Part shown: in pieces, positions 42,401 to 50,829 of the stretch
Numbering within the stretch: position 1 is the stretch's first letter
How the letters are laid out: the number at the start of each line of letters is the position of its first letter
NCBI RefSeq assembly: GCF_001006305.1
Contig: NZ_LBHJ01000003.1
Coordinates: 434,001-498,000, forward strand
Direction of reading: 5' to 3'
From: Silvibacterium bohemicum
GTDB taxonomy: Bacteria; Acidobacteriota; Terriglobia; Terriglobales; Acidobacteriaceae
DNA: 64,000 nt
Made by a program: the position numbers and the translations under genes
The notes under the pieces: generated by a model
What the model saw: only the letters and a program-made list of their open reading frames with translations
Told to the model about the DNA's origin: nothing
Databases searched by the model: none

Positions 42401-43502
42401 CGCTGAAGTAGATGCCGCGCAGCAGGTGCGGTCCGTGGTACGCCGTGGTGCGAAAGACGCGGTTGAGCAGAGTCCGCAATGGGCCGCGCAAGCTCTGCAG
42501 CTCGAAAGGGAAGAGGAATACGCCGTCGGCCTGCCCGGTCGTCTTGCTCTCCGCCAGCATCTCCAGCTGGTAGCGCAACAGAACTTCGTTGGTGGAGTCG
42601 AAGGCCTCGTCCACCCACGAGGGACTGAAGGCGGTGTCCAGCAGGTGGGGATTGGACCATCCAATCAGATCATCGGAGAGCTCGGCCACCGGATTGCCAT
42701 TCCGCTCCGCAGGTTTGCGCGCCGCCTGCTCGAAGAAGATGCGGGAGTAGCTGGAGAAGCCGGTGACCGCGTCGCACTTGGTCACCAGGATATAGACAGG
42801 AAGAACAAGCCCGGTGAGATGCTGCACGTCATCCAGTCGCCGTGCGAGCTCGGTGATGCGGGCAATACGCTGCGGATGGTCAGGCTCGGCAACCGCTTCC
42901 AGCAACTCCGTTGCGGGGATGGTCAGCACGATTCCGTTGAGCGGCTGGCGCGGGCGATAGCGCGCGGCAAGGCGCAGGAAGCTTCTCCATGCGGTGCGGT
43001 CAGGCGGTCCGCTACGCAAGGGCGCGAGATTCTCCGTAGCGGCAGGCTGTGGCGTAGCGGTGGCTAGAAAGGCCCCACCCGGCACGTCGATTAAGACGGC
43101 CTGATCGAGCAGCAGCCAGCGGGGCGTGTAGTCTTCCTTGCCGGGCTTGCCCTCGGGTTCGACGATATCCGCCGCAATGCCGCCGAGGGTTTCGGCGATG
43201 GTGGTCTTGCCCGATCCCGTCTCTCCGATCAACACATACCATGGCACGCGATAGCGCGAGCCCCAACCCGGCAGCCGGTTCGCGATCCGCCGCATGGCTT
43301 CGCGGAAACTCGCTTTCATGCCCGGCGTTCGCAGCGGCAACCACCACTGCGGCTTCTGCTCTTCTTCGGGCTTGGCTTCACCCTCCTGCTTGCGCGACTT
43401 CAGCACCACGAAGATCGCTACCACTATCAGAATCACGGCGAAGAGGATCACCGCGACCAGCAGGATCGCCAGAAACGTGGGGTCGGAGAAAGAGATTCTC
43501 AT
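39435..43502 (-). CDS. tssM: T6SS inner-membrane complex protein TssM (IcmF-like)
   Basis: Start ATG at 43502 (MRISFSDPTFLAILLVAV) with GGAGGGCGGG upstream; the open frame before it overlaps the end of tssL. 1355 residues. A transmembrane helix at about 9-34 is followed by a cytoplasmic NTPase-like domain with Walker A GETGSGKTT near 115, then VLPVYILVTKCDAVTGF. A second helix lies near 440 (IAAQIIACILVVFLGAATFS), and a periplasmic domain of about 900 residues follows. Family members often have three helices; only two are clear. TssM spans the envelope with TssJ and TssL. Confidence 0.96.
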   Translation of the reverse strand: MRISFSDPTFLAILLVAVILFAVILIVVAIFVVLKSRKQEGEAKPEEEQKPQWWLPLRTPGMKASFREAMRRIANRLPGWGSRYRVPWYVLIGETGSGKTTIAETLGGIAADIVEPEGKPGKEDYTPRWLLLDQAVLIDVPGGAFLATATPQPAATENLAPLRSGPPDRTAWRSFLRLAARYRPRQPLNGIVLTIPATELLEAVAEPDHPQRIARITELARRLDDVQHLTGLVLPVYILVTKCDAVTGFSSYSRIFFEQAARKPAERNGNPVAELSDDLIGWSNPHLLDTAFSPSWVDEAFDSTNEVLLRYQLEMLAESKTTGQADGVFLFPFELQSLRGPLRTLLNRVFRTTAYHGPHLLRGIYFSGREGDGLEAAPSDLTAQRLTPHALLDPQPSRVIFVRHLFEFKIFAERYLATPLVGGFFSRNRSVIAAQIIACILVVFLGAATFSAWGRLGRLQNDHIDPVLQSLATNLNTIAVSSGASVTPAVDLFNTLGASHENEFYSLGMPYSYIDLEGLHHNLSDTIERTFEAVVLSSCKDALEDRISLLLAAAPPVVAPANYTASTYLPGNAWTSDPAYRELQRYLSDLQALHTNIDRYRFITGADTGSFVQLNQLLHYLGGYDLPDTSRIAHDPNYQRLLLNATWSPLEVPPDYDELTAASATNRINSFYQSWFDTNPLKAEVQWLAGANGLQDLTAGRNTLSNDQLHAIVSHAQAMDTQLNAGGYDWIAASFNRESYPALGPALDAMPFADSQFTDQVSTIGAQKLDSMKAALQTTPAVLTIEDGKVRLDGQVRTLASVLDSLLDYEVMSDEDGSSATACRPIPSGDVWNQADLERALSLDAMRSKIDKELLPELPGSYREAVRGVVDARASTNISAALQDAIMPNPNAGDAQAALDTELRNLSQSLDQLKQVGDALTALHATAEHACLNRSLNRQASALLVKVNQQLPALYSPSTPLAADGNTLPTSQWIYGVNSSDDLQTYLAGEQKKIETVTADAAPLVQLLRSEGGHSALLAKWRNISTDVAALQAKTPGNPIQTLETFISTDIDKVTPDSGCKTTSQRHSSDVFLNVRAELAKIAVDRCHQIAVSRFNEIAADFNKRLAGRFPFSQYPDTRSGSEAGLTDIAAFYQTFDREAPGLDSLLPAIVDKAGDITTFMKNIAAARPLVSGTAKDPTPALGVSIHFRTNRDSESFGNRIAEWKLQLGQQLLSYPPGSGDAAALDWHLDQPLTLTLRYAYDSPEIPATRPPSTQVQVQGLTVQYQYSDFWSLFAMLRNHPPGPADQKNQFAFTIPNTYAAGAVPIPGASKPPDTVVYLQVDLLPVGAKPGGDTLPFPEFPYKAPVATLKTTHGD

Positions 43503-43548
43503 CCCGCCCTCCGCAGCTCGAGAATAGTTGTGACGAAACGGCAGGAGG

Positions 43549-44835
43549 TCATGGCGTTGCCACCGGAGTGCGGTCGGGGATCGAAAGCGTGACCGCTGCC
43601 GCACCGGCGCTTTCGCGGGATGGGAAGGTCAGCGTGGGGTGGAGCGCCAGATCCTGAGCGCTGAGGCCGGGATCGACCAGGAAGAACGATGTCGTATCCC
43701 CCGCGGTGATGCCGTCCGGCGTCGATACCTGCTGAACCGATGCGACCGATTTGGTCTGCGCGGCCGCGCTGTACGGATTAATCGGGAAACGGCTCAGGCC
43801 CGAGGACAACCACTCTTTGATTCGCGATGCGGTGCTGTTCCCGCCCGATACCTCAACCCCGATGAGGAGCGGCGCGACCACATTTCCTGTTGCGGTTCGT
43901 TTCACGGAAAGGGTTGCCGGCAGCGGGAGCTGGAAAGCGTCTCCCTGCTGCTCGAAGACCAGGGAACTCCACTTGGCCGTCGTCTCCGCTGTGGAGTGCT
44001 GGCTGGTTACGACTGCCAGGGCATGCCGTGTGACGGAGAGGTTCTTCCGCGTGGGGCCGACCACCACCAGCCAGGCGATGGTGGATACGATCAGCCACGC
44101 TCCCACGATGGCAGCGACCACTCCCCACCATTTCTTCGGCTCGGGCATCTTGACCGGAGCGCCCTCGGTCACCGTGTGGCGATAGGCTTCGGGAAAGATC
44201 CTGCGCCCGTCCCATCCCAAGTCGGGGTTGGTCAGCAACAGACGGTCGAAGAGCTTCCTGCGATAAATCTCGATCGAATTCGGTTCGCGGAGATATTGGC
44301 CTTTGAAGCCCAGCGCTAGCGTCATCAGATACACCGCAGCCAGCTCTTCGGTGCCGTAGTCCTGGCGCGCCAGAAGGCGGTCGATGCGCCGGAAGATCTC
44401 CTGGCCTGCCACCTGCGAGCGGAAGAGCCGCAGCTCCATCAGACGGTCGCTCCAATAATCCTTTCCGCTCCACTCGACGAGGCACAGGAAGGTCTCGTCT
44501 GCATAGGCGGCCATGATGTAGAGCATTTGATCGAGGATGTCGTGCGAGAAGGAGCTGGCCGCGGCCTTGACCTCATACATTTTGTGATCGAGATAGCGGG
44601 TCATCTCGTACCACACGCGGCTGGCGACGGCGTCATCCGTTTCTATCGCCAGCGAGACTCCACCGGCGCCATCTGCTTCCGGAGTCGCTGCGGCAACAGA
44701 TGCCTGTCGCAGTCCTGGAGTCGCTTGACCGCCCGCACGCGATCCCTCGGCAATTTGCCGGAGTCGAGCGATCTCGGCATAGAACTCGCGAAACTCGCGC
44801 AGCAGCGGATAGGAATTCTGGCTTCGTTCCGGCAT
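43549..44835 (-). CDS. tssL: T6SS inner-membrane protein TssL (DotU-type) with extra periplasmic domain
   Basis: Start ATG at 44835 (MPERSQNSYPLL), two bases after the tssK stop. 428 residues against about 220-260 for plain TssL. The DotU hook domain is at about 15-225: LLREFREFYAEIARLR, WYEMTRYLDHKMYEV, LYIMAAYADETFLCL, FRRIDRLLARQDYGTEELAAVYLMTLALGFKGQY. One transmembrane helix follows (about 245-266, WWGVVAAIVGAWLIVSTIAWLVVV). The C-terminal 160 residues are predicted periplasmic and beta-rich, with no OmpA/peptidoglycan motif, so it is not the usual TssL-OmpA fusion. Confidence 0.92.
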   Translation of the reverse strand: MPERSQNSYPLLREFREFYAEIARLRQIAEGSRAGGQATPGLRQASVAAATPEADGAGGVSLAIETDDAVASRVWYEMTRYLDHKMYEVKAAASSFSHDILDQMLYIMAAYADETFLCLVEWSGKDYWSDRLMELRLFRSQVAGQEIFRRIDRLLARQDYGTEELAAVYLMTLALGFKGQYLREPNSIEIYRRKLFDRLLLTNPDLGWDGRRIFPEAYRHTVTEGAPVKMPEPKKWWGVVAAIVGAWLIVSTIAWLVVVGPTRKNLSVTRHALAVVTSQHSTAETTAKWSSLVFEQQGDAFQLPLPATLSVKRTATGNVVAPLLIGVEVSGGNSTASRIKEWLSSGLSRFPINPYSAAAQTKSVASVQQVSTPDGITAGDTTSFFLVDPGLSAQDLALHPTLTFPSRESAGAAAVTLSIPDRTPVATP

Positions 44836-44837
44836 GG

Positions 44838-46190
44838 CTAGCGGCCTTTGTTCGTCTGCGAACGTTTCCGGATGAACAGGGTGGCGACATCGGGCATCCG
44901 GGCCTCCTGCTTGGCTGGCTTGAGCACCAGCTTCTTGCGCGGAGTGATCCATTTGCCTTCGTTCTTCACCTGGAAGAGAACCGATCCGGGCGCCGGCACC
45001 AGGTCGCCAAGGGAATCCACCCGCTCGCAGGTTGCGCCGCGGCTGCGGCTCAGCTCCAGGTCGGAGATGGCGTCTTCACCTGCGAGCAGACAGGATTCTC
45101 CCCATTCCGTCATGACATCGGCGGGGCCCTTCAACATCAGTGCCAGATACGGCGAGGAGAAATCCGCTTCGGCGCCAAAGGCCTTCTCCAGAGTGGGCTG
45201 AATTTCGAAATACTGATCGCCGGGACGCGTGCCGCCTTCGGCGCGCTTCTTGAATGGCTGGCCGATCCAGTTGTCGATCAGCCCCTCGGAGAGCGCAAGC
45301 CGGATAAAGGCAAGAACCTCATCGAAGCTGCCGCGAAGATCGTCGTGATCGTATGGATGAAAAATCGGTGGAACCCGGGCATTGCTGAGGAAGGCGACGC
45401 TTCCCGCCATCGAGCAGAACGCGAGATAGAGAGCATGAGGATGAGCCTGATCGCTCTCCAGCAGCACTTCGACCTGGGGCAGGGCCGAGACCAGCCACTG
45501 CAGCTGCTGCATGCCGGCGAAGTCGCTGTTGCGTGCATCGGGAGGCAGCTTGCTGGCCAGCTCCGTAGCCTTCTCGCGGACTGTCCTTCGCACCGGGGCA
45601 CATAAGTTGGATAGCGCCGAGCCGGGCTTCATGCGCAGCACGGGCGCGATGTAGTCAGTCTGCTTGCAGACCGTTCCTTCGATAGCAAACTCGATCAGCG
45701 GGAGAGCGGTCATTCCGCTCAGGCCGGATTCGCCGCTGGTCAATCGCAGGCGGGCGCGAATTCTGGGTATCGGAGTCTGCTCCGCGCCTGAGACTTCGTC
45801 GGAGGCGGCTTCATCCTTTGCCACAAAGCCTTCGTAGCGGCTGTAGTCGGTGCGCTCATAAAGGCCGGTCTCGCGGGGCACGGTGAGATAGATCCGCGCG
45901 GGAGTGCCTTCCGCCTTTTGCAGATCGAACTCGAGATCGGCGCCACGTTCGCTTCCGCCCAGAGCAAGCAGGCCGTCGGGCATTACAGCTTCAATATTCA
46001 GGATGCGCAGAATGCCGCCGCTCAACGCCGCTTGATCGATCTTGAGGTCGATCACACCCCAGCGAAAGGGAACTCCCGAGGCAAACATGAACTGCGTGAG
46101 CAGTTCGCTGCGTCCAGCGAATTGCTGAAAATGCTGCGGGGTGAGTAACATGCCCTCGTGCCATTCGATCAGGTGGGGCAGGTCCAACAT
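44838..46190 (-). CDS. tssK: T6SS baseplate-membrane connector TssK
   Basis: Start ATG at 46190 (MLDLPHLIEWHEGMLLTPQHFQQ), the canonical TssK beginning; the frame runs a little further upstream. 450 residues. Further signatures are RWGVIDLKIDQAALSGGILRI, the middle DARNSDFAGMQQLQWLVSALPQVEVLL, and the C-terminal RVDSLGDLVPAPGSVLFQVKNEG. TssK trimers link the TssE-F-G wedge to TssL-TssM. It is the first gene of the K-L-M-A block and has a 277-base gap upstream. Confidence 0.95.
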   Translation of the reverse strand: MLDLPHLIEWHEGMLLTPQHFQQFAGRSELLTQFMFASGVPFRWGVIDLKIDQAALSGGILRILNIEAVMPDGLLALGGSERGADLEFDLQKAEGTPARIYLTVPRETGLYERTDYSRYEGFVAKDEAASDEVSGAEQTPIPRIRARLRLTSGESGLSGMTALPLIEFAIEGTVCKQTDYIAPVLRMKPGSALSNLCAPVRRTVREKATELASKLPPDARNSDFAGMQQLQWLVSALPQVEVLLESDQAHPHALYLAFCSMAGSVAFLSNARVPPIFHPYDHDDLRGSFDEVLAFIRLALSEGLIDNWIGQPFKKRAEGGTRPGDQYFEIQPTLEKAFGAEADFSSPYLALMLKGPADVMTEWGESCLLAGEDAISDLELSRSRGATCERVDSLGDLVPAPGSVLFQVKNEGKWITPRKKLVLKPAKQEARMPDVATLFIRKRSQTNKGR

Positions 46191-46390
46191 ATTCGCGGTC
46201 AAGCAGATCTCCGTGCGTAATGCCCTGTAAGTGTGACACGAACAATTTGTTGCAGCCAATCAAAAATCTAACACCGGGGTTAACGGTTCAGTTTCTCCAT
46301 GCTTCGCCCATGCGTTGCCAAGCAAAAACTCGTCGTTCTAACGACCGGAGGGAGGAAAAATCCCAGCGCGGTTTCATCCGCTATGATCGC

Positions 46391-46421
46391 CGAGATTCTT
46401 CGCTTCGCTCGGAATGACGAC
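46391..46421. repeat. Dispersed intergenic repeat upstream of tssK
   Basis: CGAGATTCTTCGCTTCGCTC followed by GGAATGACGAC matches a short element very common between genes in Acidobacteriaceae (from memory). It lies in the 277-base gap between the J-domain gene and tssK. Confidence 0.5.
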
Positions 46422-46467
46422 CTATGGAAGCGGCGGGGGAAGAAGGCCGGGTGCGACGCGACGCGGG

Positions 46468-47742
46468 TTAGCGAGCTTCCCGCTCGCGGTCTTTCATCAC
46501 TGCGTCATATGCTGCATTGAGCTCGGCCATCTTGGCGCTATTGCGGGTGCTGTGGCTTATGTCGGGATGGTAAAGCTGGGCAAGGCTGAGCCGCAGCTTT
46601 CGTATCAGCGGGGTGGGCGTGTCGACGCTGACTCCGAGCAGGCTGTAGGGATCGCTGCCTGGCGCCAGCACCACGGGCGGCACCGACGAGGAATGCAGGC
46701 GGAGTGATTCGTGGAGCCGATCGAGCTCGTTCTCGATCCACACCGCGCGCCTCTGCAGCTCTTCCCACTGGCGCTCGGAGGCAAGCTGCGAGAGCTGGTC
46801 GAACTCAGATCCCAATTCATCAAGCTTCAACTCTTGTTCCGGCTGTCTGATGGTGGCCGCCAGCATCTGGACAGCTCGAAAGCGGCATTCGACGCCGCGA
46901 TACGCGTCCAGGGAGACGCTTAGATCTTTCAGATCCTGGCGAGCCAGCTCGGTCAGCGCGTCTAGGAATTTTTCTGCTGTCTCCGGCTGCAATGCGGAGG
47001 CCGTGGTGTTGTTGCCGATGTATCTTGCAACCGCAGCCCGGTATTCTTCACGCCTTTCCATCCCCAGCGCATGCCCTAGGGCTTCAACGCCGGCCGATAG
47101 CCCGGCCAACTCCCGAGGTTGAAGAAGACGATCCGACGAAGCGGCCACTCGCTTGCCGATGACGGCTGCGGTTTCGGCAGCCCAACGACGCTCCGGACCC
47201 TTCACCTGGAGAAAAAAGATGCCGGAGAATACGGGCAAAGCCGCCGCACAGCTCCCGATCAGAGAGACAAGCCACCGGAAGTTCCCGAAAGATGTCGGCA
47301 GGAGACGAAATTCTGGAAGAGGCAGATGCTGCACTGCGAGACACGCACCGGCTGCGGTCAGTGCGGCGATGATCCGCCACTTCCAGGCGCTGGCGTAGCG
47401 AAGTATTTTGCTCTTGTCGATGTTGCAGAGAATCGTCTCGCCATCGAACTCGAAAGTGGCCAGCTCGGCAGGCTGGTTGGAGAGGCGCAGCTGCCTCAGA
47501 TTCAGAGCTTGTCCCAGCAAACGAGCTGCGGCTCCCGCTGCGATAGCCGCCAGCGCGGCCAGAGGTGCGTCAAGGATTGCGAAGAGAATTAGAAGCGTCG
47601 TGGCTGCGACGATCAGGCATGCGCCGAGCAGCACCAGCCATCGGAGGATCTCCCGCCGCCGGGCATAGAGAGCCGAGAGGAAATTGCGGACGATGCTCGA
47701 TCGCCTCAGCCCCATTGGCACTTGCGCAGCTTGCGAGCTCAC
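46468..47742 (-). CDS. Membrane protein with C-terminal J-domain, T6SS-linked
   Basis: Start GTG at 47742, overlapping the stop of the Sel1-repeat gene (GTGA). 424 residues. Four hydrophobic stretches fall in two pairs: ILRWLVLLGACLIVAATTLLILFAIL with APLAALAAIAAGAAARLL, and WRIIAALTAAGACLAV with WLVSLIGSCAAALPVFSGIFFL. A helical cytoplasmic region follows, and the last 65 residues form a DnaJ-like domain (DPYSLLGVSVDTPTPLIRKLRLSLAQLYHPDIS) with the HPD tripeptide that stimulates DnaK. It may recruit Hsp70 to the secretion machine. J-proteins are not T6SS core parts; the coupled Sel1 gene and position before tssK make a functional link plausible. Confidence 0.8.
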   Translation of the reverse strand: MSSQAAQVPMGLRRSSIVRNFLSALYARRREILRWLVLLGACLIVAATTLLILFAILDAPLAALAAIAAGAAARLLGQALNLRQLRLSNQPAELATFEFDGETILCNIDKSKILRYASAWKWRIIAALTAAGACLAVQHLPLPEFRLLPTSFGNFRWLVSLIGSCAAALPVFSGIFFLQVKGPERRWAAETAAVIGKRVAASSDRLLQPRELAGLSAGVEALGHALGMERREEYRAAVARYIGNNTTASALQPETAEKFLDALTELARQDLKDLSVSLDAYRGVECRFRAVQMLAATIRQPEQELKLDELGSEFDQLSQLASERQWEELQRRAVWIENELDRLHESLRLHSSSVPPVVLAPGSDPYSLLGVSVDTPTPLIRKLRLSLAQLYHPDISHSTRNSAKMAELNAAYDAVMKDREREAR

Positions 47743-48215
47743 AGCGAATCCCGGAACTGAAATCCCTCTCTCCGCCGAACGGGAATTTCCGCAGTGTCGC
47801 TGTATCCGACCTTGGCTAACAGATTTCGAGCTTCGGTCTTCCAGCCTCGGATCTTCCAGACGCGGGCGTCCAGGATTTGCTGCGCCGACCTGCCAATGGA
47901 CGCGAGGGTGCGCCGGTAAAAGGCCAACGCAACGGACGAGCTTGATTTCATCCACTCCCGGGCAGTGATTCGAGCAGAGATCGATCTTTCCTCGCTTGCC
48001 GATTCAATGTGGTCGCAGTTGGCCAGTTTTTTGGTCAGCAGGACCGCACCGGGGTATTGGTTCTCCGCGGCTTTGGTCAGCCAGCGATGCCCCGCCTGCA
48101 GATCCTGTTCCACCGATTCACCCAGCAGGAACAGCACTCCCAGCCGGTACTGCGCGCTCGCATCTCCGCCTTCGGCCTGAAATGCAAGGTCGCCCAGATT
48201 GGTTTCAGCTTGCAT
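47739..48215 (-). CDS. Sel1-like repeat protein
   Basis: 158 residues. The N-terminal part carries one to two Sel1-like repeats (ASAQYRLGVLFLLGESVEQDLQAGHRWLTKAAENQYPGAVLLTKKLA). The rest is helical with RTLASIGRSAQQILDARVWKIRGW. Sel1 repeats are short solenoids for protein-protein contacts, often in scaffolds. The stop codon overlaps the GTG start of the J-domain membrane protein, so the pair is probably made together. No signal peptide, so it is cytoplasmic. It is divergent from the TssJ-like gene. Confidence 0.75.
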   Translation of the reverse strand: MQAETNLGDLAFQAEGGDASAQYRLGVLFLLGESVEQDLQAGHRWLTKAAENQYPGAVLLTKKLANCDHIESASEERSISARITAREWMKSSSSVALAFYRRTLASIGRSAQQILDARVWKIRGWKTEARNLLAKVGYSDTAEIPVRRREGFQFRDSL

Positions 48216-48333
48216 GATGCAACCTCAGTTTCAGTTCGGCAACGCACACTGCTTTCCAGAATAAGAGTGGAGCCGCAGGCGCTCGCGGTCAATATTGAGT
48301 TTGGTTCCACCGGGATTCGGAAATTGCAGGCTC

Positions 48334-48936
48334 GTGCGGCTGAAGGCAGAATCTTGTTGTACCTTCGAGAAGGTTATTACGAAAGAGAAGACCCTGACCG
48401 CACGTCGCCATCTCGCTCTCTCTCTGCTCGCGGCTGCTTCGCTTCTGGCCGGATGCGCGCTGAAACATCCGGGAAAGTCGCTCGATCAGCTGTTGGGGCA
48501 TCCGCCGACTCTGGCTCTGCAGGTGAACGTGGCTTCGGATGCGAATATCGACAGCGTTGTGCCCTTCGATGTGGTGGTTATCGGGGACAAAAAGCTGCTC
48601 AAGAAGGTCTCGCAACTCGACGCCGCCACCTGGTTCAGCGTGAAAGGCCGCTGTAACTATCGCGGCGGACCGAAAGCCAAGGTGCAGTTTTACTCCTGGG
48701 AATTGGTTCCGGGGCAAAGCTTCCATCTCGAAGTTCCGGTCAACGCAGACACCATGGCGGTCTATGGCTTTGCCGATTACTCCACGCCCGGCGATCATCG
48801 CATCAGCCTGGCGTCATCGGGCAGCGAGTTCGTAGACATGGGGCAGGACGGTGTTCATACCTCAACCACCGTGCCCGTTCCGAAGACATCCGATCCGCCC
48901 GCTCCTGAAAAACAGAAGGTCTGTCCGGACGACTAA
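48334..48936 (+). CDS. tssJ: TssJ-like outer-membrane lipoprotein
   Basis: A lipoprotein signal is clear (RRHLALSLLAAASLLAGC, lipobox LAGC). The mature part is beta-rich with TLALQVNVASDANIDSVVPFDVVVIGD, KVQFYSWELVPGQSFHLEVPVNADTMAVYGFADY, which matches the TssJ transthyretin-like layout. The start is uncertain: GTG at 48334 gives a long leader, the frame is open from 48295, and a shorter non-ATG start near 48385-48400 would give a normal-length signal. TssJ anchors TssM to the outer membrane. It is the only T6SS gene on the plus strand here. Confidence 0.72.
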   Translation: MRLKAESCCTFEKVITKEKTLTARRHLALSLLAAASLLAGCALKHPGKSLDQLLGHPPTLALQVNVASDANIDSVVPFDVVVIGDKKLLKKVSQLDAATWFSVKGRCNYRGGPKAKVQFYSWELVPGQSFHLEVPVNADTMAVYGFADYSTPGDHRISLASSGSEFVDMGQDGVHTSTTVPVPKTSDPPAPEKQKVCPDD

Positions 48937-49015
48937 CCGCGCAGACGGTCGTCTTCTATTAAGGACGGCGCAGGGAAGTCCATATCACCACGGGCGAGCG
49001 GCGTTCAGCGGCATA

Positions 49016-50617
49016 ATGAAAAACATGAGCCGTGACTCTGGAAAGTTCTCCTGGCGTGTTGGCGCGATTGCGTTCGTTTTCCTCTTATTAACGGCGCCGG
49101 CAAATGCGGAGCAGCCGAAAACGGAAGGTGTTTATCGCAACCCCCTTCTTTATTCGGATTACTCCGATCCCGATGTAATCCGTGCCGGCTCCAACTATTA
49201 TCTGATCGCTTCCAGCTTCCACTTTGTGCCGGGGCTGCCGATTCTGCAGTCGCCCGACCTGATTCACTGGACCATCGTCGGACACGCACTGCCGCGCATT
49301 CCTTTCGGGCCCGCCTATGACATGGCCGGAGGAAATCGCTACGGGCGCGGCGTCTGGGCGCCATCGATACGGCAGCATGACGGCCTGTTCTATATTTACT
49401 TTCCCACCCCGGACGAAGGGATCTTCGTCACCACTGCCGCGAAGATCACCGGTCCGTGGTCGACGCCGGTCGCGGTCATTTCCGGGCCGGGTCTCGAAGA
49501 TCCATGCCCGTTCTGGGATGAGGATGGCAAGGCGTACCTAGTGCATTCCGTCTACGGAGCGGGTCCGCTGATCCTGCACCGCATGGCGCCCGACGGCAAA
49601 TCCGTTCTCGATCAGGGCAAGGTCATCGTGCGCGATCCGGAGTCGCTGCCCACGCTCGAAGGCCCGAAGTTTTACAAGCGCAACGGCTATTACTACATCT
49701 TCGCGCCCTTCGGAGGCGTCGGCACGGGATCTCAGGTGGTGCTGCGCTCGCGCTCCATCGATGGCCCCTATGAGCACCGCGTCGTCCTGGCGCAGGGAAC
49801 GACGGACGTCAATGGGCCGCACCAGGGAGGATATGTTGAAACTCCAGATGGGCAGGCGTGGTTCATCCACTTCCACTCCAGTGGCGCGCATGGACGCATC
49901 GTCTATCTGGAGCCGATGCGCTGGGAGAACGACTGGCCGGTGATCGGCGAAGCCGCACCCGGAGCAGAAGCAGGTCAGCCGGTGGCTTCGTGGCCATTTC
50001 CTCATTACGCCGGAGCGCCGTCACATCAGCATCCGCAGACTTCCGACGAGTTCAGCGCCAGTCAGCTTAGCCCGCAGTGGGAGTGGAACCATAATCCCGA
50101 CAATGCCCACTGGTCGCTGACCGCGCGGCCTGGGTTTCTACGGCTTATGCCGATGAAGGCCGGTGATCTGCTGAGCGCTCGAAACACCCTGACGCAGCAG
50201 ATGCAGGACAAGTCGCTGGAGTTCACAGCTCGGCTCGATCTGCAGGGAATGCGCGATGGCATGCATGCCGGCATTGCGATCCTGGAGAAGTCTGCGAGCG
50301 GTCTGCAGGTGGTTGAGGCTGACGGAAAGAGGACGCTGACGCTCTTCACCAAGAGCAATGTCGTGGAAGGACCGGCAGTGACAGGTCAGACCATCGAACT
50401 GCGCTTAAGGGTAGACCGAGACACGGTGAGCTACTCCTACAGCATCGACGAGGGCAAATCGTTTCAAGCTTTCGGTGAGACGATACCCATCACTTTCAGC
50501 TGGTGGAAAGGCTCGCGGCCCTCTCTCTTCACCTATTCGACTGGAGATCCCGACGGAGGCTACGCGGACTTCGATTGGGTTCATTACCTGTCGCGCGATC
50601 AGAGCGCTCATCAGTAG
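49016..50617 (+). CDS. Secreted GH43 family glycoside hydrolase (beta-xylosidase/arabinofuranosidase type)
   Basis: Start ATG at 49016 or 49025; the signal peptide is WRVGAIAFVFLLLTAPANAEQ. 533 residues. The five-bladed propeller (about 35-320) begins YRNPLLYSDYSDPDVIRAGSNYYLIASSF, whose first Asp is the expected catalytic base, followed by YGRGVWAPSIRQHDGLFYIYF and TLEGPKFYKRNGYYYIFAP, where the Glu is the likely acid. The C-terminal domain (about 345-530; SASQLSPQWEWNHNPDNAHW) is the beta-sandwich typical of larger GH43 enzymes. It should trim xylo- or arabino-oligosaccharides. The GH10 xylanase and TonB receptor follow. Confidence 0.92.
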   Translation: MKNMSRDSGKFSWRVGAIAFVFLLLTAPANAEQPKTEGVYRNPLLYSDYSDPDVIRAGSNYYLIASSFHFVPGLPILQSPDLIHWTIVGHALPRIPFGPAYDMAGGNRYGRGVWAPSIRQHDGLFYIYFPTPDEGIFVTTAAKITGPWSTPVAVISGPGLEDPCPFWDEDGKAYLVHSVYGAGPLILHRMAPDGKSVLDQGKVIVRDPESLPTLEGPKFYKRNGYYYIFAPFGGVGTGSQVVLRSRSIDGPYEHRVVLAQGTTDVNGPHQGGYVETPDGQAWFIHFHSSGAHGRIVYLEPMRWENDWPVIGEAAPGAEAGQPVASWPFPHYAGAPSHQHPQTSDEFSASQLSPQWEWNHNPDNAHWSLTARPGFLRLMPMKAGDLLSARNTLTQQMQDKSLEFTARLDLQGMRDGMHAGIAILEKSASGLQVVEADGKRTLTLFTKSNVVEGPAVTGQTIELRLRVDRDTVSYSYSIDEGKSFQAFGETIPITFSWWKGSRPSLFTYSTGDPDGGYADFDWVHYLSRDQSAHQ

Positions 50618-50630
50618 TTAAATTCGGCTC

Positions 50631-50676
50631 GGCCGCGCATTCCCTCACTCCTTCCGGGAAGGTACGCGGCCTTTTC
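50631..50676 (+). terminator. Probable Rho-independent terminator after the GH43 gene
   Basis: GGCCGCG (50631-50637) pairs with CGCGGCC (50665-50671), with a nested CTTCC/GGAAG hairpin inside, and TTTT follows. Confidence 0.7.
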
Positions 50677-50829
50677 CGTTCGGCGCACGCGCGCGCCGTT
50701 GAGCGGATTTTTCTGCGTTTGGCCGGCTGACTCTACACCACAATCCTCTCAACACAGGTCGAAGAGCGCCGAGTGCCCGTCAAGAAACTGTGGAATCTGC
50801 CCGAAGCCCGCAAGAGGTCAGACCGGGAG

